From contig NC_092040.1 of NCBI RefSeq assembly GCF_003086295.3, forward strand, positions 2,976,001 through 3,040,000: DNA of 64,000 nt. The letters run 5' to 3'. The position numbers and the translations under genes were made by a program. Below are positions 23,881 through 35,374 of this stretch, in pieces (position 1 is the stretch's first letter; every line of letters begins with the position of its first letter). This stretch comes from Arachis hypogaea (lineage: Eukaryota > Streptophyta > Magnoliopsida > Fabales > Fabaceae). The notes under the pieces are model-generated. The model saw nothing but the letters and a program-made list of their open reading frames with translations, was not told the DNA's origin and ran no database searches.

Positions 23881-24636
23881 TGAGTGATAAAAAAGGCGGG
23901 AATGTCAAGATAATCAGAAAGTTTGTTTAGAAACAACCACTTTTAAAAAAGTGTGTAATAAACTAGTCCACTAATTGAACGCTCTTACGTTGAAGATAAA
24001 TAGATAAGAAATCTGTTGAAGTTGTGGGATGTAAAAATGAATTAGCAGAGAAATGTTACGCCTTACAAAAAAGGACCTGCGCGAGCAATGGTAGACGAAG
24101 CAAAAGTAAAAATATCAGCTTGAGTAACACAAACGTTGGTGAGAATCCAATGCCTTAAAAATTTAAGGATTCTTCCTCATCTACGAAGGGTGAGTTACGG
24201 CCTAAGATCAAGACGAAAAGCATAATCTATGGATAACATGTGAATATTTTTATACTATTCATTGTTGGTCCCAAAAGACGAAAGCGGTTAGGTTAACCAT
24301 ATCGATTCAAAGACGCAAGGTTCCCTTGCTTTTTTAGGACAAGAAAAGGGTAGAGAAAATATCTCGAGTTAATGTTCGAGTGCCAGATGCTATAGCGCTA
24401 AAGTAACCTATGCCTTATTCTAAAAAAAAACTCGAACGACCTTCAATAAAAGGGTATTTGTATCCGAAACCAACACCGTTGAATAGGTAGAATACCTAGG
24501 AATACGAGACAATTCTCTCTAAAAAAACTCGACAAAATATTTTAATAACTTTAGAAAAAAGAGTGTCTATCATAAAAGGAGTTTGGTAACCTGATGATAA
24601 AAGAACCGACAACTAAAGTCGCTAATAAACAACCCC
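23881..24636 (+). pseudogene. Nuclear copy of chloroplast 23S rRNA gene fragment
   Basis: Many segments match the chloroplast 23S rRNA in collinear order. Examples: GTTGTGGGATGTAAAAATG (~24022), GCTTGAGTAACACAAACG (~24118), GAGAATCCAATGCC (~24140), GGTGAGTTACGGCCTAAGAT (~24189), AAGTAACCTATGCC (~24401), CTCGAACGACCTTCAATAAA (~24431) and GAGACAATTCTCTCT (~24505). Differences are mainly C-to-T and G-to-A, the pattern of cytosine deamination in methylated nuclear DNA. It is a fragment of a plastid insertion and cannot make working rRNA. Ends are approximate. The recognition rests on memory of conserved plastid 23S sequence. Confidence 0.85.
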
Positions 24637-24945
24637 ATAATTAGAATTTATTTGTAAATCTTTAATAAATAGATACTTAAATTAATCCCAAAAGATTCTT
24701 ATCACATACGTTCTTTTCCAATAAATTTTGGTTATACTAAAAGGTTTTAAAATGATTTGATTTATAGTAATATTAATTTAGAAAAAAAAAAAATTCATGT
24801 CTTTGAACGCTAAACAGAAGCAGCAAGGAGTAGAACACAACAACACTGAGAAATCAGAACAGAACAAACAGAAGAGAGTCAAATTTGGGAAACAGCAATC
24901 TGCACCAAAATCTAACTTTTACCGTCTTTCAATTTCAAGGACGAA

Positions 24946-24972
24946 GATGGATTCAAAGGGTGATGATTTGTG
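24946..24972 (+). promoter_or_regulatory. Upstream ORF in XEG113 5' leader
   Basis: A short ATG-TGA frame (8 codons) lies 28 bases ahead of the chosen XEG113 start. Two more upstream ATGs follow at 24963 (16 codons, ending 25013) and 24974 (overlapping the main frame). All three precede or overlap the main ATG at 25000 and could lower its translation. Confidence 0.5.
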
Positions 24973-24999
24973 AATGCGAGACAGAGGAACCAGAATCAG

Positions 25000-27900
25000 A
25001 TGGGGTTGGTTAAAACCTGCGAAGAAGTCACACATTCTCGGCCTCTGTTCTTGACGATCTACACAGTTGTCATCGTTGGCCTCGTCGTTTCCACATGCTA
25101 CGTCTTCTCCGCTATTTACGCTGCCAACCCTTCTTCACCTGATTCCTCTTCCTCCACATGGTTCTCTTTGTCTTCTCAACCTTCCTCTCCCGTTTCAGGT
25201 ACTCACTCACTCTAACTATTCTTAATGCATTGAAGCTGTTTGATAAAAGTCATATAGCTGACTATGACATCAATTATTGATAAACTTCTGATGTATTGGT
25301 TGCATGTTCTTTTTTAGCATCAAAATCATGCCTTTTCTTGTTACTTGGCAGTTTTGGCTTGAATGTGGAGCACCCTTTGGTATTAAGAGTCTGGTAACAT
25401 GCAGTGATATTAGTTTTACCTGCCTTTGATGCTATATTAGTGGGTTTGTTTGAATGAATGGATTGTTGGCATCTTTCAATATAGACCTTTTTTATTTGTT
25501 AGTTTGTCACCTTCACCGGATTTTGTTATTGGCTTGTGTAACATACTTTTCAGCCTGTCATGTGTTGGTGGGATTTTAAACTTTTAATTGAAAATGGTTT
25601 TGGATTTTTCTTTTCCAGATGAGGGTCGTGGTCCTACAGATCAGACACTCAACTTTTCTAAGTCAGAAACTGTGCATGATGTGCACCCTTCAACCCCAGA
25701 AACACAAAAAGTATTATGGAAAAGACCTGTTTTGGATGTTCCACCACCGCCTCACCCTAAAAAGATGCCACCTTTGGAGGATTTCCGACTGACCAAAGAA
25801 CTGGTTCAGCAAAGAGTGAAAGATAACATCGTAATAGTGACTTTTGGGAATTATGCATTCATGGACTTTATTATGACTTGGGTTAGACACCTGGATGATC
25901 TTGGAGTCTCTAATTATCTTGTCGGTGAGCATCGCCGTTTAAGCCTTCATTATTTTTTCTTTTTTCTTATATATTGTTTTTGTTTAGTTGGCCATGACAT
26001 TTTCCTAAGCATGTTAGGTATTCTTTACAGTTGACTAGTTAAGATTTTGTTAAATGAGCTTGAAATCTAACTTTTAGGTGCAATGGACACCAAAGTGTTG
26101 GAGGCACTGTTTTGGAAAGGGGTTCCAGTATTTGACATGGATAGCCATATGAGCACAGTGGATGTTGGCTGGGGTTCTCCAACATTTCATAAGATGGGGA
26201 GAGAGAAAGTTATTCTGATAAACTCAATACTTCCTTTTGGTTATGAACTATTGATGTGTGACACTGACATGGTTTGGTTGAAGGTACTTTCCTCCATTTT
26301 CTCAATATTTTTGTTTGCTTATAATGGTGACTGATAAGCTTGCGAAGTTCTTTTGTGCATCATCCAAATTGAACAAGTTTCTTTTTGACCTTGTTATATT
26401 TCTTTTTCACTAATCTTATTTAGTATGGTTTCATTTTATCCTTTTGCTACATGTTTTATGTTCCATTATCACATTATATCAACCTTTTATCCTCGTAGTT
26501 AAGGATGTCTCCAACACTAGTATGTGATTGTTCTCAACTTCTTATATATGTTGTTTTTCAAATATATATTCAATTTGGTGATTTTGGAGCAGAACCCCCT
26601 TCCATATCTTGCTCGTTATCCTGAAGCAGATGTATTGACGTCTAGCGATCAAGTTATACCAACAGTTGTTGATGATAGTCTGGAAGTTTGGCAAGAAGGT
26701 GAATATCTGATAATGAACAGAGCTTAATGATTTAGATTTTAGTGTTCTTTTCTAGTGGGGCTTATTTATTGCAACTGCATAATTATGAGTCATGTTGAAC
26801 TCTTAACATATCATTTGCAAGTGATAATCAAGTGAAACCTATTTACATGAGAATGCTCCTTATAATGATAGTCACCTTTTATGTCATCTTGTACACACTT
26901 AGTTTTTCAGGCATCATTTTAGATTTCCTCATCATGCTTTTGGAATGACTTAAGATATGAAACCAGCAAAATTTATTTTCAGGATGAAGTTTTCTATTGT
27001 AGTATTAATGTATTATTGGTATTCTCTGGTTTCAGAAACAAAATTTAATCTTACTGAGATATACATCCTGTGGCTCACTCTTTCTGACCATATACTAATT
27101 TTACTGTCTATCATCTTAAATAGTCGGTGCTGCCTACAACATTGGAATCTTTCATTGGAGACCAACAAAGTCTGCGAAAACATTGGCTTTGGAATGGAAA
27201 GAATTGGTTCTAGCTGATGAAAAGATATGGGATCAGACTGGCTTTAATGATATTGTTCACAGGCAGTTAGGACCTTCTGTAGATGAAGACAGTGGGCTTG
27301 TTTATGCTTATGATGGAAATCTAAAGCTGGGAATTTTACCGGCTAGTATCTTCTGTAGTGGCCACACATATTTTATCCAGGTTGGATCTAGTTAAACAAT
27401 TTCAACCATTTGAGTTCTTTCTTTTCTTTTTTGGCTTGATTTTACATATGATGGGTTCTGTTTTACGCAAGTTATCTAAAGGAGTTTTTGTTGGACCCTG
27501 TGATCTCATTACTATTAATATTCTTGATGCTATCATTGTATAGGCTATGTATCAGCAACTCAGGCTGGAACCATATGCAGTGCACACAACATTTCAATTT
27601 GCAGGGACTGAAGGAAAGCGCCACCGACTGAGAGAAGCCATGTTCTTCCGTGATCCACCAGAATACTATAATCCTCCTGGTAATTAGTTAATGCTCCTGC
27701 CTCCTGCTATTCTGTTGAGGAGATCATTCACTTAATTTTATTTTTCATTGCAGAACTGAGAATTACTATTTGCATTTGTCTATGCTTGTTACTTAGTACT
27801 TCATGCATTTGAGAAATTTCCATGCTGTCCATCTTTCAAGCGGGCTTTCACATTCATACTTTTATAGTTAACTGTCACCTAAACGGGTCTGCTTTTGGAC

Positions 27901-29786
27901 GTTTTGACTCCTTTTCATTAAATTACAGCAGCCTAACTCTTGGATGAACTTTTCCAGGAGGATTCTTGTCATTTAAGCCATCTATTCCAAAAAGCTTGTT
28001 GTTAAGTGGGAATCATACTGTTGGATCACATTTTACTCTTGTTAATTACCAAGTATGCATGTATATACCTGATCCTTTTCGCTTATAAATTTTGAACAGA
28101 AATTTTTATGTTGTAGTTTGTGATACATAAAATGAATTTGTGCAGATAAAACAGATTAGGACAGCTCTTGCTATTGCTTCCATTCTGAACAGAACACTGG
28201 TGAGAATTGTTTTCTGGAATCTAAAAATTGCATATTAAATGCATGTTTTTTAGTGATAGGTAGCAGCACTCATCTTGAACAAGTAACACTCTGAGGAGGA
28301 CCTGGAATTATGTCCCCATGATTTATATGCTTTTCTTATAAGATTATGGATGTGGACAAAACAAAGTAAGTATCAATTATCGAATTACTTCCAAGTTAAT
28401 AAATTTGCAAGGAGTTCTACCTTTCAAAATATCTTTGCCTAACATGTTGCCCATGATATCTGATTAAGGTAATCGATTTGAGTGTTCAAGTGGTTCTTAG
28501 TAATCGGCTATGATAATATTCTTTTTTGTTTTTTCAGTTTATTCTGTCTTCATAGATTATATTTAATGATCTTAAAATCGGTTCTAATATATGTGTTTTA
28601 GGTCATGCCTCCAATATGGTGCAGGCTTGATAGGCTATGGTTCCCCCATCCTGGCGTTTTAGAGGGGTCTATGACCAGACAACCTTTTCTCTGTCCTTTG
28701 GATCATGTATTTGAGGTATTTCCCTTTTGATTTGGTGACCTTTATTGTTATTATTGTTCATTTATGCTTTAGTTGCAAGGCAATGCTACATAAAGGGGGA
28801 AAAGAAAAGATCTCAAAACCTTATCTACTTCACCACCCTCTTTCCCATGACCATATATTATTGGCCCCATTGTAGGTGAATGTCATGTTGAAAGAACTCC
28901 CCGAGGAAGAGTTTGGCCCTCGAATAGATATTAGAGAGTACTCATTATTTGATAATCCCTCTCTGCCGCCTGAGGTGAATATTATTCCAAGTTCCATCAA
29001 ATTTTAGATCATGAGTTCTGCTATATTGTTGTAGTTTACTGAGTGAAAATCATGGTTGGATTCTTGATCAGGTTAAAAGATCATGGCTTGATGTTCAGCT
29101 CTGTAAAGAAGGCAGTCAAGACTGCAATGCATCAGATAATACCATTGGGGGAGTACTTAAATTTCCAAAGCATAGCAATGAAGAGATGGTATTTGAAATT
29201 TTGATCCGCTAAGTATTGAATTCAGTTCAAATTCTTCGAAACAACCTTATAAAGTACACTGATATGATCATATTAGAATGCTAGAACTTTTTTGGTTCTA
29301 CCAAGGGAACTCCTTAACTTGCATTAAGGAGCTGATACAAAGAAAGAACTACAAATAGACTCTACAATATTTTCATTTTACTTGCATTTGAAATTCGTAG
29401 TTTTGCTTGAATTCACAGTACCAGAAAGTGTTCCTGTCATTCAAGGATGTAAAAGTCATTCAGTTCAGTTCGATGCAAGATGCTTTTGCAGGATTCACCG
29501 ACAAGGTACGGCCATTTTGTCTGCTGTTTGGAATTTTTCTATTAGTATGTTGCATAATGAAAAGAAACTTGTGTTGATTCATCCAGTCCTGGTTACCATC
29601 CTTTCTGGTTTTAATCAGGAAAGGGAAGAAAAATTCCGAAAACGCGTCAAACGGTATTTAGGCATATGGTGCTGTGTGTTGGATCACACCCCGGGTCACA
29701 TTTATTATGACATGTACTGGGACGAGAAACCTGGATGGACGCCGCTCCCTCCTCAAACTTCTGCAGATGATCATCCACCTTGGTGA
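25000..29786 (+). CDS. Arabinosyltransferase XEG113 (GT77)
   Basis: Golgi glycosyltransferase expected to extend the arabinose chains on hydroxyproline of extensins. Thirteen exons: 25000-25198, 25619-25924, 26078-26283, 26593-26698, 27124-27380, 27544-27679, 27958-28052, 28146-28199, 28602-28715, 28876-28974, 29072-29188, 29419-29505, 29619-29786. They splice in frame to 647 aa, close to the Arabidopsis protein (about 644). A type II signal anchor lies at residues 16-38 (PLFLTIYTVVIVGLVVSTCY). A nucleotide-sugar transferase domain follows, with the DxD motif CDTDMVW (D230, D232). A downstream half carries conserved PPIWCRLDRLWFPHPG and ends GWTPLPPQ...HPPW. I chose the first in-frame ATG; the open frame extends 30 bases upstream but without ATG. 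All junctions are GT-AG. Family recognition is by memory. Confidence 0.93.
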
Positions 29787-30103
29787 GGTCAAATTCAGGA
29801 TTATGTTTGTTAATAGTAATACACGCAAGAGTTTAAAAGATGGTTTGGTTTCTGATTCGTCGTCAAGACCAAGGTTTCCATACTTACAGAAGCTAAAGAG
29901 TCTAAAGAATCCTGTATCCACTTTGAAGATGTAAGTTACCACTGAGATGAGACTGGTTCTTGTGTAACATTTGTAAGTAAAATTGCCTTGTACCAAGTTT
30001 TCAACATTGCAAGAAAAAAGAAAGTGAAGCCTACAATGTCTTAACATGAGGTTGCAGTTTTTGCACGTTGATATCTTGGTTGATATTGAATTGCATGTTT
30101 TAT

Positions 30104-30109
30104 AATAAA
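30104..30109 (+). terminator. Poly(A) signal candidate for XEG113
   Basis: AATAAA lies about 320 bases after the stop codon, in an otherwise featureless 3' region. It is the likely processing signal, not proven. Confidence 0.4.
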
Positions 30110-30369
30110 CTTAATACTAATCACATTAGATTATGGAAATATAACACCTAATGCCTAACACAATAGTTCAATAAATTCTTTTGCAAACAAATTCGTGTTA
30201 AAAATAAAAGAGAGAAAAAAAAAGTTATAGAACAAGATAATCCACATCAACACCTGAGTTGGCAGTTGCTCCAGAAATCCTAGACCCTACACATCAAATA
30301 GGGAAATTTCTCTTTTGCAAATGCAAGCCTTTCATTGCAAGATTTTTCGTATTCTGCAGTGATGTGAAA

Positions 30370-33237
30370 ATGAGAACATGGGTAGCTTTTCCTTTTCAAT
30401 TGCTCATAAAGCATATAACAAGATGGGCTTCTCAAAATTTAGCCTTTCTTCCACCAAGAAGATCACCATCATCCAATTCATTTTCTTCACAGAACTACCA
30501 TAAGGGAAGGTTCAGAAATTTTAAGGGGCAAAGAGATCTTATTCTATCAAATTCTCGTCCTCTGTTGTCATTTTTTGGTCATTGTTTTTCTACTGCCATT
30601 CAACTGTTCGAGGAAATGCCACAAAGGATCTTTCATGTCAATAATGTTGATTTTGGATTAGTTCTTGATTACATTAGATTGTCCCTCAAAAGACCAAGAA
30701 CTGTGACTGCCTATGTTGCTCACTGTGCTTCCTTAAAAATAGGTGCTCTAGGTCACCTACCTATTTCAACATCTCTACTCACTGTTTATTCCAAGGCTGG
30801 AGATTTCAAATCTTCAAGAGATTTGTTTGGTGAGATTAACAACAGAGATATCATAGCTTGGAATGCCATTGTTGCAGCATGTCTTGAAAATAACTGCTAT
30901 AGTAGAGCATTGGGATTCTTAGATGAAATGAGTAAGGCTCAAATTGGGTTTGATTCCACCACTCTATTGCTTATGGTATCAGTTTCACTCCACATGAAAA
31001 ATTTTGAACATGGACAGGCAATTCATTGTTTGAGTGTAAAATCTGGGATGCTTGTGGATATCAGTCTAGGTAATGCTTTAACTGATATGCATGCAAAGTG
31101 CGGCGATCTAAGCTCCGCTGAGAGTCTATTTGAAGAGATGGAATATAAAGATGTTGTTTCATGGAATTCAATAATGAGAGGGAGCCTTTACAATAGTGAT
31201 CCAGAGAAATCACTATATTACTTCAAAAGGATGACTTGTGCTGGAGAAACAGCCGATTGCATTGGTCTATCTTGTGCTATTTCGGCTTCTTCAAGGTTGG
31301 GAAAGTTGGCTTTTGGCCAGTCCATTCATGGGCAGGGAATCAAACTAGGTTACAGGGACAGATCACATGTTTCATTTTCCAACTCTCTCATTTCGTTGTA
31401 TTCACAAAGTGGCGACATCAGCGACGCTGAGACAGTATTCAGGGAAATAGCACAGAAAGATGTCGTTTCCTGGAATGCAATGATGGAAGGATTTGCTTCA
31501 AATGAAAAAGTTAATGAAGTATTTGATCTTCTGCTTGAAATGCAAAGAACAGGATCTTTCCAACCTGATGTTGTAACATTTACCACCATACTTCCACTAT
31601 GTGCAGAGCTTCTGCTCTCCAAAGAAGGAAGAACTATCCATGCATTCGCAATTCGACGACAGATGGTACCTGATCATCTTCCTATGCTGAACAGCCTGAT
31701 AGACATGTACTCAAAGTTCAACCTTGTGGAGAAAGCCAGGATCTTGTTCAATTCTGCCTCACAGAGAGATTTGGTATCATGGAATGTAATGATATCTGGC
31801 TATTCCCAAAACAGTTATTCTGAGGAAGCTCGAGACTTGTTCAGGGAGTTGCTAAACCGGGTTCCAAATTGCAGTCCTTCAACTGTTTTTGCTATTCTTT
31901 CTTCCTGTGATTCCCTTGATAGTCTCCACTTTGGAAGATCAATTCACTGCTGGAAGTTAAAATCTGGATTTTTGAACAACATTCTTCTTGTAAATTCTCT
32001 CATGCACATGTATATCAATTGTGGTGACCTGAAAGCTGGTTTCTCAATTTTGCAAGAGAACTCTGCAGTTGCAGATATCGGTTCATGGAACACTCTTATT
32101 GTAGGTTGTGTAAGAGGTGACCATTTTCAAGAGGCTTTAGAAACTTTCAGTTTGATGAGGCAATTAGCTGCTTTCAACCATGACTCCATAACCATTGTGG
32201 GCGTCTTGTCAGCTTGTGCAAACCTAGGACTACTCAGCCAAGGAAAAACTCTCCATGGTCTTACCCACAAATCTCCTTTGCAGTCAGATACACGTGTTCA
32301 AAACTCGCTAATTACCATGTATGGCAGATGCGAGGACATCGACAGTGCCAGAGTAGTCTTCAAATTCTGCTCTGTTCCCAACCTATGCTCATGGAACTGC
32401 ATGATCTCAGCTCTATCTCATAATAAAGAAAGTAGAGAAGCATTGGAATTCTTTCGTGATCTTCGGTTCAAACCAAATGAATTCACCATTGTGAGTATTC
32501 TGTCAGTTTGTTCTCAACTTGGCATCCTAAGACATGGAAAACAAGTTCATGGTCATGTGTTCAGGTCCAGAATTCAATGTAATTCTTTCATAGCAACAGC
32601 TCTTGTAGACTTGTACAGCAACTGTGGAAGACTGGACATTGCTCTCAAAGTGTTTAGACACTCAGAGAAGTCAGAATCAGCTTGGAACTCCACCATTGCT
32701 GCATATGGATATCATGGAAAAGGAGAGCAAGCAATTGAACTCTTCCATGAAATGTGCAAATCAGGAACAAGGGTGACAAAGAGCACTTTTGTTAGCCTAT
32801 TATCTGCTTGCAGCCATTCAGGACTAGTTAACCAAGGTCTTTGGTTCTACAACCGAATGTTAGAGGAATACAGCGTGGAACCAGAGATTGAGCATCAAGT
32901 TTATGTGGTCGACATGCTAGGTAAATCAGGTAGGCTTGATGAGGCTTATGAGTATACAAAAGGCTTGGAATCAAAGGCCACTTCAGGTGTATGGGGAACA
33001 CTTCTAAGTGCATGCAACTATCATGGAGCAATCAAGTTGGGGAAACAAGTAGCTCAACATCTCTTTGAAGTGGATCCTCAGAATGTTGGATATTACATAT
33101 CATTGTCAAATATGTATGTTGCTGCAGGAAGCTGGAAAGATGCCACTGAATTGAGAGAGTATGTACAGGACCAAGGATTAAAAAAGGCTGCAGGCTATAG
33201 CCTTATTGATGTTGGCTTGGGACAGGAGAGTGCTTAA
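30370..33237 (+). CDS. Pentatricopeptide repeat protein, E-subclass, At4g19220-like
   Basis: A single-exon gene of 955 aa from the first in-frame ATG (open frame continues 37 codons upstream without ATG). PPR proteins bind organelle transcripts in a sequence-specific way, and PLS-class members direct RNA editing or processing. Seven hinge-like repeats of the (S/A)WN type are visible, e.g. DIIAWNAIVA, DVVSWNSIMR, DLVSWNVMIS, DIGSWNTLIV, NLCSWNCMIS. They alternate with GRxIH/GKxxHG and SLIxMY motifs as in PLS arrays. The C terminus (SGVWGTLLSACNYHG ... SLSNMYVAAGSWKDA ... KAAGYSLIDVG) is an E/E+ region with no DYW deaminase domain, so a deaminase would have to be recruited. The N terminus is Arg/Ser-rich and lacks acids, consistent with mitochondrial import. 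It resembles Arabidopsis At4g19220. No frame breaks are seen. Confidence 0.9.
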   Translation: MRTWVAFPFQLLIKHITRWASQNLAFLPPRRSPSSNSFSSQNYHKGRFRNFKGQRDLILSNSRPLLSFFGHCFSTAIQLFEEMPQRIFHVNNVDFGLVLDYIRLSLKRPRTVTAYVAHCASLKIGALGHLPISTSLLTVYSKAGDFKSSRDLFGEINNRDIIAWNAIVAACLENNCYSRALGFLDEMSKAQIGFDSTTLLLMVSVSLHMKNFEHGQAIHCLSVKSGMLVDISLGNALTDMHAKCGDLSSAESLFEEMEYKDVVSWNSIMRGSLYNSDPEKSLYYFKRMTCAGETADCIGLSCAISASSRLGKLAFGQSIHGQGIKLGYRDRSHVSFSNSLISLYSQSGDISDAETVFREIAQKDVVSWNAMMEGFASNEKVNEVFDLLLEMQRTGSFQPDVVTFTTILPLCAELLLSKEGRTIHAFAIRRQMVPDHLPMLNSLIDMYSKFNLVEKARILFNSASQRDLVSWNVMISGYSQNSYSEEARDLFRELLNRVPNCSPSTVFAILSSCDSLDSLHFGRSIHCWKLKSGFLNNILLVNSLMHMYINCGDLKAGFSILQENSAVADIGSWNTLIVGCVRGDHFQEALETFSLMRQLAAFNHDSITIVGVLSACANLGLLSQGKTLHGLTHKSPLQSDTRVQNSLITMYGRCEDIDSARVVFKFCSVPNLCSWNCMISALSHNKESREALEFFRDLRFKPNEFTIVSILSVCSQLGILRHGKQVHGHVFRSRIQCNSFIATALVDLYSNCGRLDIALKVFRHSEKSESAWNSTIAAYGYHGKGEQAIELFHEMCKSGTRVTKSTFVSLLSACSHSGLVNQGLWFYNRMLEEYSVEPEIEHQVYVVDMLGKSGRLDEAYEYTKGLESKATSGVWGTLLSACNYHGAIKLGKQVAQHLFEVDPQNVGYYISLSNMYVAAGSWKDATELREYVQDQGLKKAAGYSLIDVGLGQESA

Positions 33238-34293
33238 AAAATTAATCAAATTTCAAGGGATAAAGTTAATTACTAATAGAAATGCTTTTAAATTGTAGAT
33301 ATGTAAATCTAGTTTTATAGTGAGCAGTCTCATATCTATCATTTGATCCACCCCTTCTTAATGAAAATATCTACCAAGATGCAGAGTAGATTTGATTAGA
33401 CACTCTCTTAAAGCTTTTTTTACCCCTTAAGCAAAGTATCATGTTCAAACTGAGAATTGGCTAGAAACAAATTTGAAACATGATTACAACAGATATACAC
33501 CACATAATTAAAATAAGCAACACTTCTATTCAATAAAATTTTAATATCTTTGCTGAAGTTTTTTCTACTATATCTTCTCAATTTCATTCATCCTTTAGTA
33601 ACTACTATATGACTGAATAGTTATACTAACCTCTCTATTCGACAATGCCATCAGGAGTGTAATGTAAACTCCATGGTTTCTTTAATTAAATTAACGAGAG
33701 CATCCTCCTTCACAATGTGTATGATGCAATTCTAGAAAATATTTTAGAAATTAATATTTGGTTAAATTATCTGTAAGTTGCGTTTAGCTACAACTATTTT
33801 CTATTTATGTTTATGTTGAGACTTGAAATTACATGGTAAAGACATAAAATCAAATCTATGTTATATAGTTAAGAAAGATTCCCACGAGTTATTAACTATT
33901 TTACTATTTGTCTTGAATATTAGATTTGTGGACAATTTTAATTTGTATTTAGGAGACAAAGTAACCCCCTTAGACTCTTTTTCTTTTTTGTGAGAGAGAG
34001 AAGAGTGTATTTCAGGATGATGTGAGAAGAGGCTACACTCTTCTCTCTTCCACACGAAAAAGAAAAAGTGAGATGCTTTGTATGTAACTGCTATTTAAGG
34101 AAATTTATAATAATTATCTTTCAAATTAAATTTTAAATAAAAAAATTAGTACCACTGTACAGAAGAAAGGTAAATAAAAAATAAAATTCCACTACTAAAT
34201 AAATTGAAAGAATACTGTAAAACACTATTTCAATTATTCAAATTTAAAAAACATTGTGCGCGATCACAAATTTTTCGTTTTCAGAAGACGGGA
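33238..34293. other. Intergenic region between PPR gene and F-box pseudogene
   Basis: This holds the presumed PPR 3' UTR and AT-rich DNA. A near-palindromic segment around 34009-34060 (GAGAAGAGTG...CACTCTTCTCTC) could form a hairpin. No gene is seen. Confidence 0.5.
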
Positions 34294-35374
34294 ATGCAGA
34301 TGGAGGCTGAAGACCCAACAGCGGCGGTCCTCTTGTGTGAAGTGGTGGTGATGGAGATCCTCTCTTGGCTGACGCGGCTGAAGCTTGTGTGCAAGTCATG
34401 GAACTCCATCATCTCCGACCCTCACTTCGTCAAACTTCAGCTTCACCATTCACCCAAAAATGCCATCCTCCTCTTTACGCCCCTCGACGAAGAAAATAAA
34501 TGGGGCTTAGTGTTTAGTAGCGTTGAGTCTTTCATCCAGAATCCATCATCTACTCTTGATGCTCAAGAGAATCGCTACTCTCTACACGTAAACGACTGGG
34601 TTGTGGGTTCATGCAACGGATATTTGGGATATCTGGGTGCGTTTATTGAACCCTCTCACAGGGTATATTTCAGAGAACTCGCCGTGCTTACGTGTCAATA
34701 TGCTCAATGCTCTTGGATTTGGGTACGATGAGTCAAGTGGCAGTTACAAGGTACTGGCTATCATTTGGGATTCTTCTGGAACACTGATTACGCAAGTTTA
34801 TAGCTTTGGTGGCAGTTCATGGAAGAGGATCAAGAGTTTTCCTGCTTTTCCGTTTTCTTGTCAAGATAATGGCTACTTCATCGGTGGCACTCTTAATTGG
34901 ATAGCTCTCCGTAACCCGCATGGAGCTGATTATGATTGGTATGCTGTTACACTTGATATGTTAATGCTTGTTTCTTTTGACCTGAAATCCGATACAAGTA
35001 AACAGATTCCGCTTCCAAAGGGTATCGATGAGATCCCCGGTCAAGAGCCAACTCTGGGAGTTTGGGGAAATAGCCTGTATCTTCTTCATGATTACAACAG
35101 CACTCATTTTATTGCATGGCAAATGAAGGAGTTTGGAGATGAAAATTCTTGGACTCAATTGCTAAAGATTAGTTTTCACCATCTCGGTGTTGAATGCCTA
35201 TTTCCAGGATTTGTACTTGTGAATGGAAATGTCTTCATGTTGAGAGGCAGGCATGATTCTGAGGCAGTTTTTTATGACCGAAGAGATAATAGTGTTAAAC
35301 GCGTTAATATCTCCTCCAACACTCATTACATCGATGCATTTGATTATGTTGAGAGCTTGGTTCAGCTTTGTTAA
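34294..35374 (+). pseudogene. F-box protein (F-box/kelch or FBA type), frameshifted
   Basis: The 5' frame (34294-34731) starts with an F-box that is short in the middle: VMEILSWLTRLKLVCKSWNS then IISDPHFVKLQLHHSP. Relatives normally have about nine more residues (a PVKSLLRF-like block) between SWL and the CVCKSW part. Near 34610-34650 the protein homology changes to the next frame, which continues RLLNPLTGYISENSPCLRV, GFGYDESSGSYKVLAII, FIGGTLNWIAL, LLHDYNSTHFIAW and ends at TAA, 35372-35374. The first frame runs into a stop at 34729. Together these give a typical F-box-associated domain split by one frameshift. Such proteins are substrate adaptors of SCF ubiquitin ligases. An unannotated tiny intron or a sequence error would be the alternative to a pseudogene. 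Confidence 0.75.

Noticed and set aside
23881..24636. Functional organellar rRNA gene
   Set aside because: Too many substitutions and small indels, only a fragment of 23S, and embedded in nuclear repeats next to a spliced nuclear gene.
30259..30369. N-terminal extension of the PPR protein
   Set aside because: Open but without an ATG. The first ATG at 30370 also gives a plausible presequence.
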